Positions 23,101 to 34,963 of a stretch of 64,000 nucleotides of DNA are shown one piece after another (the first letter of the stretch is position 1; every line of letters begins with the position of its first letter). The notes under the pieces are model-generated. The model saw only the letters and a list, made by a program, of their open reading frames with translations. It did not search any database and was not told where the DNA came from. This stretch comes from Orbilia blumenaviensis (taxonomy: Eukaryota; Ascomycota; Orbiliomycetes; Orbiliales; Orbiliaceae): the NCBI GenBank assembly GCA_036872755.1, contig JAVHNS010000001.1, positions 1,984,001 to 2,048,000 on the forward strand. The letters run 5' to 3'. The position numbers and the translations under genes were made by a program.

Positions 23101-26100
23101 GTAACGAAGCTGACTCCGTTCAATAATAAGGTTGAACTTTTCAAGCACCTACGAGGCTGGCGGGAACGGGACGACTTTGAAAGTATAAAGCAGTGGATTG
23201 GGGAGACAGATGAGGCTGAGGAAGTGCTCGCGCCACCGGAAACATCTGTGGGGATGACCGGGGAAGGACTCGGAACAAGCCCCGAGAATTCCAAAGAGAA
23301 GGTTGGGAAAGATACTGACAACAAACGATATGAATTGGAGCACTGGCATTCTCATATTCGGATTCTTCAGACCTGGTGGAATGATGGAAGTATTGAGGAC
23401 AGCTGGTGGTCGGATTTGCTGGTAGAGCTATCTATCTTTACCCGGCTAGAAAACTGGTACCGCTGGAGGGCAGCAGTATCCAAATGCGAAGGAGATAGGA
23501 ATCCAACTCTAGGCAACCTACTCTTTGAGCATCCAATCCACACGGCTAGCAAATTAGGATTGCATCTTCTCGTCGAACTTCTTATGGAGGGGTCCAGAAT
23601 AGAAACCAAGGCCGAAGAAAGACAGCCCCGGCAGCCCTCAATCGCACAGACATTTGAAGCATTAAAGGTCTTTCATAATCAAATATCTAGCTTTTCTTTC
23701 CAAATTAACTGGCCAGGGTTTGGGGGCAGAATTACCAACGAGCAATTGATTGACTGTATCACCCTCAAAGCCATAGCGAATAAGGAGACGACAGAAGACG
23801 TTGGGCTGGGCGACCCGGACACCTTGGCCGAATTGATGGCATTATTTGAAGCCATAGACCCGAAATTGCGAGTGGCATGGTTGGCGTACCAACAACAGAA
23901 CATGCTATCATTATCGTCCGAGATACCGGAGGCCTCCCTATTTTCGGAGTTTATCAGCATTATCACTTCTTCGAATCAAGTCCACCCTACCCTGGCTAAG
24001 GATATTGAAGTTTTCACGGAGGGGTGCAGCTCTGATAAGGCGAAATTAGCGGGGAAGCTTCGAGCGACGATCGCAACAATACCTCCATACCATCTGGGTC
24101 CCGATGAAAAGCCGCTGTGCGACCTAAGTGACCCCGATGACCATAGCCCGTTGTATCTTGCATCCTCCTATCCAGATACTATAAAGTGTTTGATAAAGCA
24201 CGGAGCAGATGTCAACCCAGAAATCCAAGAGGACTATTATCCGGATACAGAACAATCTTCTGCTCCCGAGAGCGCAAATGAAGCATACAGCAGATTTCTT
24301 CCAGCCTCTTATTTGTTCCCCCAAAATAAACCCCGACAGCCACTCCTACTTGAGATGTTGTTGGAGCTCGGTGAACTGCAAGACCCGTCCGGGGGGAAAC
24401 TAAACGGATATTTGAAATCCGCAAAAATATTGATAGCGGAAGGCGCTCGTCTTGATGTCGAAAATTCTAAGGGGGTAAATCTGATTCATGCCGCTGCGCA
24501 AGTTCGTGATCTAAAGTTTTTCAAACTACTCTGCGTTTCATGGGAGTGGGATGTCCACAAAGGAGATTTGAGCGGATGCACCCCGTTACACCATCTCTTT
24601 CACGACCCGGCACCGAAGGATCCTAATCGAGTAAAGGAAACACTAGGTATATGTGATGTCATATTAAAATTGAAGAAGCCGGAGGTAAGCGAGAGCGAGT
24701 TTATCGATGCCGAGGATTGGAATAGCGAGACGCCCTTAGCCTACGCGGTAAAGGCGCGGTTTAAAGAAGCCGTCAACCTACTCATCAAACTGGGGGCAAA
24801 TGTCCACGATGAATGCCTTGGGGGCGGGAATTGTTTCAACCATTTACTTCTTTGGAGTGAATCTAACCCGGATGTTAACGCCACTATTGTGCAAATTGCC
24901 CAGATGTTATTGAATGCTGGCTTGGACTGCGCAAAACAGATGAACTCTGGTTGGTACCGGTACCCAATAGCAAGGGCGATTCTGGATCGGAGAACACTTA
25001 TCGTGGAAATGCTTTTACCGAGATACAGCGAGGCCGGAAAGCAGCACCCAGATAGCAACCCCCTTTTAGCTCACGATGGTTATTCTTTAGAAACGTGGGC
25101 TCATTTACTGATCCAAACCGGCTACGACCGGAGCCGTTCTCAGACGGTGCAAAGTGGTCACCCTGACTCTGAAACTTCAATCCGATTGCTCAAACTGCTG
25201 ATAGAGCTTGTTTCGGACCATACGGATCCTGCTGAGTATATTGCAAGAACAGATGCTGAAAATTGGAACGCTCTGCGCCGGGCAGTTCGGTTATATGAAA
25301 TTAAACTGGTGAAGTTTGTCACAGCATTAAACCCGGATATCACCCCTCGAGATCGAGATGGGTTCAATGTTTTGGATTATTGGTGCAAAATGCTTCACAT
25401 TGACTTTTTCACGAAAGAAGACTGGGATGACGAGGAACTACGTGCTCGCGAAAGAGGGAGAGAGATATTATATCATCTCATCGAGATGAACAGGCAAACA
25501 ACTCTTCCATTCTCGTTTCTTGAAACTGCCTTGTTTGAACCACCGTTTCTCACTAAATTGAACGAGGCTTTTGACCTCAAAAAAATACTCAGTGTCTTTA
25601 GCCACCCATACAGGGACGAACATGGGTGGACGCTCTATGATTTTCTTTTATGCAATAATAGACATGACCTCCTTCAATATTTACCACCTGGGTTACGCCT
25701 ATCCAAGCCTGAGCGGTTTCTGAATCCTTCTAGGTTGGGCCACATCCGAGCCCCAGGGTTCGCGGTATCGGATGATGGGCTTGAGTGCTCTACGTCGATA
25801 GGTAAGCCGCGGTGAATAAGAAACTTGAAACTATTCAGATATATATGCATAACAATAAGGCTCTAACTCCAATCTGGGCATTTAGATATCATGCCGTGGA
25901 ATAATGATGATCTATGCGCATTCATATTAGCCGACAATCCAGTCCCTCCGGTTGATAGAACTTTCTACTTTGAGGTTCATATCCCCAAAGTTGTATCCGG
26001 ATGGTAAAGATCCCTCTCCACTTACCAGGAGTTAGTTTCAAATGTTAATCGAACCGCTCGGAGCGCTGATTAATTATCCCACCGGAATTTACAGGCAAAA

Positions 26101-26677
26101 GACCGAAAATAGTGACCCCATACAATGGGCTGTCGGGTTCGAAGCCATAGTTCCGGCACGAAAGGACCTCGTCCACTACGGAACAAATGGCTTGGTTGGA
26201 GTGGGCGGGGCACCACAAATGTGGCCTTATAGAACCAATGAGGAAGATCCTAACCCAACGGAATCAAGTTCCGCTGAGACACCTGGATCAAAATACTGTC
26301 GTCTTCCCGAAGTGCCCAAGGTTGTCGGGAGCGGAATCAATGCGTTTACAAACAAAGTGTTTTTCACGGTCAATGGAATCCTGCTTCCAGCAAGTTTCGA
26401 TGTACCACCCAGACGGTACTTCCCCTCTTGGTCATTTTATTACCCTCCGCAAAGAGTGAAAGTCAACTTTGGCGGTGAGCCCTTTTCTTTTGCAAGAGCA
26501 AATGACCCTGAATGGAAATGGGGTGGTGTCGCAAAAATAGAGGAGAACTATCCATTTACGTTCACAAATCAAGATAAAATGAGTCAGGAGGAAGCCTTAA
26601 AGCTAGATGATAGTCTTGATTTCAAACAACTAGTAAGCGACGACGAGGATGACGAGGATGACGAGGAAAGCCTCTAG
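20121..26677 (+). CDS. NACHT-ankyrin-SPRY STAND (NLR-like) protein, eight exons, 1944 aa
   Basis: Exons 20121-20435, 20578-20806, 20919-21053, 21145-22719, 22837-22917, 23003-25801, 25886-26003 and 26095-26677. Phases agree at all seven introns (84-142 nt) and the sum is 5835 nt. The N-terminal module (1-225), with VSIVWFGISSLIT and an RLLICGTCDSIANI block, matches a recurrent N-terminal domain of fungal STAND proteins (Goodbye or DUF7708-like; name uncertain). NACHT: P-loop GPRGHGKS at about 324-331 and Walker B YIMVDALDE at about 441. Residues about 780-1710 are a long helical region with scattered, degenerate ankyrin repeats (CLIKHGADVN, LLIKLGANVHDE). The C-terminus (about 1715-1890) is a SPRY domain: RTFYFEVHI, WAVGF, GSGIN, VFFTVNG and VKVNFGGEPF in order. 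It ends in an acidic D/E tail. Role inferred from family: sensor NTPase of fungal recognition or incompatibility, with SPRY as a candidate ligand-binding end. Confidence 0.87.
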
Positions 26678-28437
26678 CTCCGGCAAAAGCGCCTAGCCAA
26701 GCTTGCTCAGTGCGCAGTCTTTGTGTTTTGACAATTACTACAGGGTCTGAATACTTATTTGCCAAGGACATGATCATATGGGTGATCTTCAGATTATATT
26801 ACAAATATATATAGCTATAAATACCCGAACCGACTACTAATGAAGAGAATATGTACCTTGTGTTATGTGATGAAAAACATCCCTATAGAAATCCGTCAAT
26901 CAAGTGCTGTCAGAATGGCACTTTATGGGCAATTAACGACCCAAAAATAAATGAGTCTGAGATAATTCCAAATAATTTTTGATCGATTAACTTCCTCCTA
27001 ATAATTATATCCGACTGGCCGAATTTCATAGTCAATCCACCTCGCTTGTACAACGATACCTAGAGTAGGTGATGACTATTGGTAAAGCTATCTTTATTAT
27101 ATTGTAGTGACCAGCTGGCTAGGGCTTAAGGGGGGCAGTAGTAGCTTAAAAAGATGTATATTGAATACGTAAATGCCCAGGAACTCATTCTCTCGTGCCT
27201 TCATTTTGCATAAATCGTTGGCGGTGATATAAAAAGAAAAAAATAGAAACGACGTAAAGAAGTTCGAATAGCGGACAGGTGTATCAAATGTAAGCTGCGT
27301 TAGAGCTCACAGGTGCTTAGTTCCTGTAGGTTTACTGAAAAATTGGGGACCATATAGTGTTGTAGCGAAGGCACCTTTTTGGCTTATTATGACAAAATTC
27401 CATATTAAGTTATGAGTTAGCTCCATATACATAGAACACTGTGGTCAAACCTACATATACCAACAGCGGATATGCGCGCTTTTATTCGCCCAAACTTAAA
27501 TGCTTTAACCATTCCTCCTCTTTTAAGTTTATTTTCAAAGTTCTTTCTTTCTAAGTAGCCATGTAAGCTCAGGAATCTCTACTTATATAATATACACTAG
27601 CCCACCAATCCACCTATCTCCTTAAGTAATTAAATTCGGCGGGGGCTGCCTGACCTGCTCTGGTTATCGCATATACCATATGCCAGTTTTCAGACTCTTG
27701 ATCGTATTCATCTGAGGGGCCGCTTTTGCTTAGTATATGTGCGTATTATATATATATCTGTAGACAGCTGCGAGAAAGATTCGAAGCTGAAGATCCCAAA
27801 TTTGTGGTCTATGTCTATGTAACTTCGACTTTGTGTGCGTCTGGGCCACGTATGTATACCATACGGGTGTTTGGTAAACTTAAAAGATAACTTGAGGACA
27901 CTCAAGCTGGCTTCAGAAATTATAATCTCTTTATGTTGGCTGGGAAGTAGAAACCTTCTTCTATCTCTATAATTTCCCCTTACTGTATGTAACGATTGTG
28001 CTTCGAAATTCCGCGTCGGATCTGGCCCCCAAGGCCAAGCCAAATGAAGATCACATGCGGCTATTTCCCAGAACAAATACTGAGTAGACTTAACATTTTT
28101 AGGATTGAATAGTAGCGAGGCTAATCCGATTTTTATGACGACTCAACTTAGCCCCGGACCCATATCTCTAAATACAAGATCATGCCCACAGTATGCAATT
28201 GCAATTTGCATGCTTCAGATGGAAGCCTTGATAACAATTGTAGACTGACAAGATCCAACACAAACAACACATTCTAATCTACATTGTAACAAAATTCGCT
28301 CTACTCCTAAAGTAAAAACAATGTTCTACTCCAAGTCTGATTTCCTTCTTGCCAAAACATGCGCCTCTAATATATATGTGCTAGTGTAGCCAGTATTTAC
28401 AGGTTACTGGTATCCCGGTTTATCCCCAGTTAGACGT
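26678..28437. other. Convergent intergenic spacer (1.8 kb)
   Basis: This is the 3' flank of two convergent genes. AT-rich, with no supportable gene; the 122-aa minus-strand ORF at 28076-27708 starts at TTG and has no domain signal. Confidence 0.5.
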
Positions 28438-31068
28438 TTAGAAGTAGTCGATATCTTCTGGATCGGCGTCCTTTCCACCGGGCTTGGGGAATGGTGGTGC
28501 GGGTTTCTTGCAGTACTCATCATTGATCTTCTGGATGACTGCAGGAGCCTTCGACTTATCATTGGCATCCCTACAAGCATCGTGCTGAGCCTGGCAGAGC
28601 TCAGTGTACTTGGACATCTTCTTGACAGCGGCAGACTTGAGGCAGTCCTTCCTCTGCTCAATACAAGCATTCCAGCAGGCAGACTGAATATCTTCTGGCT
28701 TGTGGACGTAGTCAATACGGCAATCCGCCTTGGGCCATGGAGTGTTGGGTCCAACGTAAAGCTTGAAGTGATATCCAGCCTTATGCTTGCTCTTGTCATC
28801 GTGGCAAGAAACAGCTGGCGCCTTAATTCCAGCAAGGGGGTATTTGGCATCCGCCCACTTCTTTTTAACGGCACTGGAGAGAACGGGCATGGCACAAAGT
28901 GTGTCTGGTTGAGTGCCCTTGCCACCTGGGTTTGGATCTGGTTTATCCGTCTCCTCAGGCTCCCCATCTGTCTCTTTGGTGGCGGTTGCTGGCTTGGTAC
29001 TTGAGGGCTTCTTAGTTTCCTCTCCCTCCTTGGGTTCGTCAGGTTCACCGCCCTTGCCACCTGGGTTTGGATCTGGCTTTTCCGTCTCCTCAGGCTCTCC
29101 ATCTGTCTCTTTGGTGGCGGTTGCTGGCTTGGTGCTTGAGGGCTTCTTAGTTTCCTCTCCCTCCTCAGGCTCCCCAGTTTCCTCAGGCTCCCCATCACCC
29201 GTTTTCGTGGGTTTGACGGTAACAGTTTTGATGACTTCACCTTCTGCGGGCTCAGTCGGTTCTGGCTCATCCTCGCCCTCTGTGACAGTAACGGTCTTGG
29301 TGACCTTCCCAATAGGCTTTCCGGCGGTAACGGTGACAGTAACCCTGGTTATTTTATTGGTGTTGTATTCCCCAGGGTTTGGTCGTTTTTTACCTACGGT
29401 ATAGGTGACGGTTTGGGTGGAAAGCCTCTTGGCGGGAACGGTGATAATGACTATAGTGTATCGTTTCGTATCGATCTTTCGGGTAACTTCCTTTGGTAGT
29501 GGTGTGCCCTTTGTGACAGTGATTGTTGTGGTAGTAAGTCTCTGTCTCTTGGCGGTAACGGTAACTGTGACTCTGGTGGTCTTATCCTCATCGTAATCCT
29601 CGTCAGCTTCCTCTGGCAAGGGCTGGCCCTTAGTAACGGTAATAGTCTGAGTGGTCTTAGTCGTCTTATTGGGCTTGACCTTGAGGGTAATGGTTTTCCT
29701 GACTCTGGTGGTCTTATCCTCGTCGTATTCCTCATCGTCCTCAGTTGGTGGCTCGGCACCAGCAGTGACAGTGACAGTCTGGGTGACCTTATCCGCCTTG
29801 ACGGTAATGGTTTTCCTGACTCTGGTGGTCTTGTCCTCGTCGTATTCCTCATCGTCCTCAGTTGGTGGATCGGCATTGGCAGTGACGGTGACAGTCTGGG
29901 TGACTTTCGCGGGGGCAGTGACGGTGGTGAAAACCCTGGTGGTCTTGTCTTTGTCATACGATTGGGTGGCTTCCTTTGGCTCTCCGCGATCCTTAGTAAC
30001 AGTGATAATTTGAGTGACCTTCTCGACATCTCCGGTACATTTCTCGGTCTCAGCGAGATCTGGGTTAAAGTAGATACTATAGTATCCCGCATTACCACAG
30101 TACTGGTATTCTTCCTTTGGTATCGACCATTGAACTTTCGCGGTGGCTGAGCACAACTTGGTACACCAGTTGTTATGTCCAGGGTTCTTCATATGCAGAT
30201 CAGCAAAATGAGGTGCGATTCTGCCTCCACAGTAGCAGTCCCATCCGTTAGTAGGGCCAGCATATGCGTAACCATCTCGGGCGCAAGCCTCGACGCAAGA
30301 GTCGATGCTCAAGTTGTCACCCGAAACAGACTTCATATGAGTGCTCAAAACCCAACCTAATTTCAATTAGCATTCTGATCATTATCCAAACTGAGCGGGG
30401 GATCGAAATTGATTCGATATTTACTTACCTCCAGCGCCCGAGAAACATCCTACAGATCGGTATCCCATAGCCGCTTCATCAGCATCCCACTTCGATTTAT
30501 AGCAAGGATCCTTCCAGACACTGTATGCGTTCTTTCCTCCGCACTGGTTCGTCGCGTACTCCTTGGTAGTATCGCCTTCGCCTTCACCGCATGGGGCGTC
30601 ACATCTTGAGGTGCTGGAAAGCTTGTCGTCATCTCTGACGCCAGAACCGCACCAACAATGTTTCGCGCCGTTTGCTCCTTTGATACCAGCGTAGCGGAAC
30701 CCAGCACCTTTGCACAAGGCAAAGCACTTTTCCATGGTAAAGACTTTGTTCACTGCATTGTTGGAACAAGAGCAAATGCCAGTGTCGAAAGTCAAGGCGA
30801 CGTCAGTTGAGTAGCAGCTAAATGATTGGTATCCGTATGTTAGAAAATTGTTCCCGAATGTATAAATTAGTGAAAAGCCTATGAATGCGACTTACCCAAC
30901 ATGTTTCCAGGCAGTAAATGGCCCAACAAAAGCCGGGAAGGACTGTGCGTGATTCCATCCTCTTCGCTGAAGACCTGAAGAATTTGGTACCAGATCACCT
31001 GCAAGTGGGATCGAAACGGCGGAGGCCAAGCCTACCAAAGTAGGGATGACCAAAGCCGTGAAATGCAT
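28438..31068 (-). CDS. Secreted WSC-domain repeat protein (826 aa, three exons)
   Basis: Exons 31068-30896, 30817-30429 and 30356-28438; introns 78 and 72 nt; 2481 nt in frame. The signal peptide begins MHFTALVIPTLVGLASA. Two WSC domains follow (about 55-165 and 176-288), each with the expected conserved Cys pattern and WCG/YCG motifs. WSC domains bind cell-wall glucans and are found in wall sensors and secreted lectin-like proteins. Next come Thr/Val-rich TVTVT beta-type repeats (about 290-560) and a Glu/Pro/Lys-rich low-complexity region (about 570-690). The C-terminal domain (about 700-826) has about eight Cys residues. There is no membrane span or GPI-type tail, so it is probably secreted or wall-bound rather than a stress sensor. 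Several long antisense frames over the repeats are compositional shadows. Confidence 0.9.
28921..29190. repeat. 135-bp direct repeat inside the WSC gene (two copies)
   Basis: The block starting GCCACCTGGGTTTGGATCTG at 28921 recurs at 29056 with few differences. It encodes a 45-residue Lys/Pro/Ser/Thr/Glu unit containing KPSSTKPATATKETDGEPEE. The period is a multiple of three. Confidence 0.85.
29585..29940. repeat. 117-bp TVTVT-type repeats inside the WSC gene
   Basis: A unit of 117 bp (39 aa: an acidic EDDEEYDEDKTTRV segment followed by a TVTVT segment) starts at 29707 and again at 29824, with a more diverged copy towards 29585. It forms the central stalk-like part of the protein. Confidence 0.8.
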
Positions 31069-33898
31069 CGTTGTCGTTCCCGTTCGATGTTTCGAAACGG
31101 TGGACGTGAAATATCCTAAAAGAGTGTGGTATGTCGAGAGACAATCCTCAAAAGAGTGTGATGGATCTGAGAGATCCGTGGGAGGTCAAAGGAAGGAATG
31201 GCGGTGGATACTGGAAATAAAAAAAAAGAATGTCGGATTGTTCAGAAATTCCATCTTCTTATAGGCATCTACCGACAGGTAGATCCGGTGCACTCGTGCA
31301 GAGTGAAGACAGTGTTGAAGGCGATAGTTCCATATGTGTTGCTAGTTGCAGTCGACAGTCTGAATGGCTCGTGGAAGCCAGTGGATTTCCGTTTTAGGAT
31401 CTATCAGTCGAACAGATCTCAGCACACTCTGGCGTCGAACCTGAACTGAACTTTGAAGCGAAAAGTAATGTGTTCAAGCGAGCGATCGAGCATCATGACT
31501 TTCACATTCAAGCTTCTCAAACCGAATAGGTCTCTCATCGGTAGATTTTTAGGTTTTGTCTTGTCAAAAGAGGGTGGAGCTTGCATGAGCTTGGCGTTTG
31601 CTTCAGGAACCATCATATTATGTTTTGGTGCTTCCAAGCGGGTAGCTCCCGTCCACTATAAGTCAAGCTCCCGTATTTTGTTTCCTCGATGCGAGAGCTT
31701 GTTCGACCACCCCGTTTTTAGCGCCTTGGCAGCTGTAACGTCCATGATGCATTAGGGACAGTCTACTACACATGGCTGCACTTAAGCCCAAGAGCCAAGC
31801 AAAAAATCTAAGCTCCTAAAGCTTCCCACGAACCGTGGTAAGTAATAGTCAACCGTGTTAAGCTTATTAGGTCAGTAGCACAAACCCTCCTTGCGGCAAC
31901 ACTATACACACACGGTCAACACCACGCCACCGTCCTGCAGCGCTAGTACAAAATCTGTAAGCTTAGAATCCTATTTCAAACCATGATTAATACCGGTCTC
32001 GCTAAGTACCTAGTTACTCACTTACTTAAAGTACTAAGTTAGGGTACCCAGCACAAGACGAGGCCTGCATTGATGCAACCATTTATGCATATTCACCATT
32101 CGATATCGAGTAATTTAGGCGAGAGCCTGAGGGATCATGCGTGAGTAGTTTATAATTGAGGCAGAGTAGAATGTTCGTTTAATTCCAGCGGCTGGATGGA
32201 GAGCCCTGTTTTGGGCACCTTCGTCCGTCATTTTGGTCCATTCCAGCTCGAATGTCTCGAATGTCGCTTGGCTGGTGACTTAGTTAGAAACAACTTCTGT
32301 CATGGCCTGATATAATGTGGGGACGGGTTCGTGCAACCTATACCTCTAGGTCCACAAGGTAGACATCACGCTTGGTCAGGGCTTTTAAAGCCTTTCTGCT
32401 TGCAAATTTGAGCCCAGGATTTCCATTTTGGTTCAAATTCCCGGGCTACCGGATCGGTCATTCTCATGTGCACCGATATATCCCGGCTCCGATTTACCTG
32501 ACAAATCACTCCTGCTTCCATATGCATGGATGGCGTTTGTGCAATATCATTCCACTTGCCGGTACTATAGTTAGTGACGAAATATCCTTAGATTTTTCGA
32601 TAAACTGGGTAGTCGCACAGGTGCCCCCATACTTTTGAGTGGCACATACGCAACGACGCCGTGGAAAGAACTCTAACTAAGCTAGATGCTTGCTCCATAA
32701 AGCTTAATAGCATAATGAGGAGATAAATTATATGTGAAAGGATAACAATGCCAAAATCTCCCCAAACTCGGGCCCATGGGGTGGCGACACATGCTGTTGT
32801 ACGTCTAGGCGTCTTTTCTTTTTTCAAATCCCTCCCGGGTCCTTTTTGTTCTTTCTTTTCTTTACCTTTGCAGTTTTCTCGTCTAGTATCCGCTACCTAA
32901 GGACTTGCTTAGAACAAATCCGCCGTTTGGGCCAAATGAAGAAGATCCTACCGGATCCGAGATGTTCAGTTTGGATTTTTGCCTTTTCCTGGTACTACAA
33001 TACTCTAAAAATATGGGCCGCTTTTCTTTTCTCCCACCCCAGAAAATATTCAAGGCTCGTACGACACGGCAACGAATATCCGTCATGTCAAATGTCCCTC
33101 TTGACAGCATGGTGATAACCGAGTCTCGATTCCTGGTCTTGTATGTAATACTATCTTATCTGGTTGGCTAATTTTGGATCTTCGGATACTATACTTTATG
33201 CTGACATGAGCAACCAGCTTAAATCAGGCTACATTTTCCATTAGAAGAGGACAACGTGAATGTAACCGCAGTGTCTCGTATCCGAGTCGACCGATGACTT
33301 CTCTATAATGCTTTTATATCGCATCCATGCCCTATACCGGAAGATCATCCCAATCTTGTCGGCTTTCTATGCGCATCTGACATCTCCTTTAATTCGCATC
33401 ATGGCTGACCATAGCCACGGTATCCGATATAGTCCATCAGATGTAGATGAGGTGCATGCACAAACTTGTTACCGGTTCTGTAAGCCTTTCCCGCAGGATA
33501 TCGATACGAAATACTTTCATGCAGCATATCGATAGACTGTACCCGCTGGATACGACATAACGATGGCTTCAAATCAAACCGTAAGCGCGCAATATAAATC
33601 ATGTCTTTACCCTGACCTCAACGGATAGTCTTCTTTCATCACCACGCTCCGAAGCAGCCTCGAGCAGTCAAGAATACACTCGCTTTTCAGCAGTTAGATC
33701 TCCTCTCGTTTAGGTCTACGTCTACACTCCTTTATCCACCAACCCTAGACACTCCTTTTTGAAACAATAAAAATCTGCTCAAGATTTGCATCTACTATCT
33801 TGCAGACTAAATTGATATCTGTCACGACAATCCCTGCGAGCTCGCGCCTAGACAACTTTTAAGTCGCGCTATACACCAAACATCAAGGCAAATTCACG
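31069..33898. other. Divergent intergenic spacer (2.8 kb)
   Basis: This holds the promoters of the WSC gene (-) and the Egh16-like gene (+). The 100-aa ORF at 31453-31755 and others have no domain signal. The 150 bp before 33899 are pyrimidine-rich and A-rich, like a fungal 5' UTR. Confidence 0.5.
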
Positions 33899-34963
33899 AT
33901 GTATCTTGTCACTTCCGCCGTTGCCGCCTCATTACTGGCTCCTCTTGTCGCTGGCCATGCTTTGATCATCTCAGCCCAGGGACTTAAGGACGGTAAAGCT
34001 GCCGGCCCCATGGGGATGGCCATGGGATACGAGCGCTCCGTTCCCCTGAATGGTGATCAACGACATGTCCCAATTTTTAATCAAAGAAGTATGGGAACAT
34101 GGAACGGTTGTGGACAAAACATTTTGGCTGGTGTTCTCGGAACCGCAAAATGGTTACCAAACCAGGCCAATAGAGGAGAGATTGCTCAGGCTACCGCTGG
34201 TGGCCAGCTGTTTCTGGTTCTTCATCAGGTGAATGGTGACGGAAACGGACCATTCACCTGCGGTATTGATACTAGCGCCACCGCGGCTAGGGGCAAATTC
34301 AAGAAGATCGATATCTTCAGACAAGTTCCCGGAGCAAACCCAGACCTCAATGCTGTCGCCACAACTAATCACCCATTAATTGTCAACATCCCACCCGATA
34401 TTACATGCGAAGGCAAAGCCGGCACCAAGGAAAATGTCTGCTTGATCAGATGCCAGAACTTCGCGATCAACGGGCCATTCGGATCCTGCGTCGCCTTTCA
34501 ATTGGTTGAGGAACTTAGGGCTAATTTCAAGCGTTCTTTATCTGATGGTCCGGAGCCTGATAAAGACAAGGCTGCTAGTGATAGTGACATTGACAAACTG
34601 ATGTCACGTTTCGATACTAGTACTAAAGTCAAGCGTGAAGACGGACCAGCTCCAGAGAACGCGACACCACCAACCGATGCTGACATTAATAAATTGATGT
34701 CACGATTTGATACCACTACCAAGCGGCGCAAGCTTATCAGACGTCAAAAGACCTCTGAAACTGAGAAGGTCGAAGACACAACAACTGCTCTCACTCAGGG
34801 TGATGATGTTCCCCCTGTACAATTGGAAAGGCTTAAGGCTCTCGTCAAATCACAAATCAGAAACGGAACCCTCCCTAGCAAGGCCGAAAAGGCCGGAGAG
34901 GAAGTCACCATGAAGAAGAAGAGGCTTAGGCAGAAGGGCTTCCGTGGTAGGAAGAATGACTGA
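33899..34963 (+). CDS. Egh16-like (Gas1/Mas-type) secreted protein with duplicated C-terminal segment
   Basis: Single exon, 354 aa. The signal peptide (1-19) is predicted to be cut so that the mature protein starts with His20 (HALIISAQG). Residues 20-205 carry the Cys-containing pattern of the fungal Egh16/Gas1 family (TWNGCGQNI, GPFTCGID, CEGKAG, CLIRCQNFA, GPFGSC). Members of this family are induced during appressorium formation in Blumeria and Magnaporthe and contribute to virulence there. After about residue 210 comes a basic, disordered tail. A segment (D-I-x-K-L-M-S-R-F-D-T-x-T-K) appears twice, each copy ending at a dibasic site (KVKR, KRRK), and an FKR lies before the first. Kex2-type processing of the tail is possible but is inference. 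The tail ends in a Lys/Arg-rich stretch. Confidence 0.88.
   Translation: MYLVTSAVAASLLAPLVAGHALIISAQGLKDGKAAGPMGMAMGYERSVPLNGDQRHVPIFNQRSMGTWNGCGQNILAGVLGTAKWLPNQANRGEIAQATAGGQLFLVLHQVNGDGNGPFTCGIDTSATAARGKFKKIDIFRQVPGANPDLNAVATTNHPLIVNIPPDITCEGKAGTKENVCLIRCQNFAINGPFGSCVAFQLVEELRANFKRSLSDGPEPDKDKAASDSDIDKLMSRFDTSTKVKREDGPAPENATPPTDADINKLMSRFDTTTKRRKLIRRQKTSETEKVEDTTTALTQGDDVPPVQLERLKALVKSQIRNGTLPSKAEKAGEEVTMKKKRLRQKGFRGRKND

Noticed and set aside
25981..26041. A stop (TGG-TAA) after the first part of the SPRY domain, read first as a broken gene
   Set aside because: GTAAAG there works as a donor with TTTACAG at 26088-26094; phase is kept and the SPRY strand order becomes complete.
28404..30098. 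Arg/Pro/Ser-rich minus-strand frames (302 and 215 aa) overlapping the WSC gene in another frame
   Set aside because: Out-of-frame translation of the same repeats; the spliced WSC frame has signal peptide, WSC domains and consistent intron phases.
28582..30360. Several long antisense ORFs (140, 163, 120 aa and others) over the WSC gene, rich in Val, Leu and Gly
   Set aside because: They mirror the TVTVT and Glu/Pro repeats of the real minus-strand gene; composition is an artefact of the repeats and none has a domain or start context.
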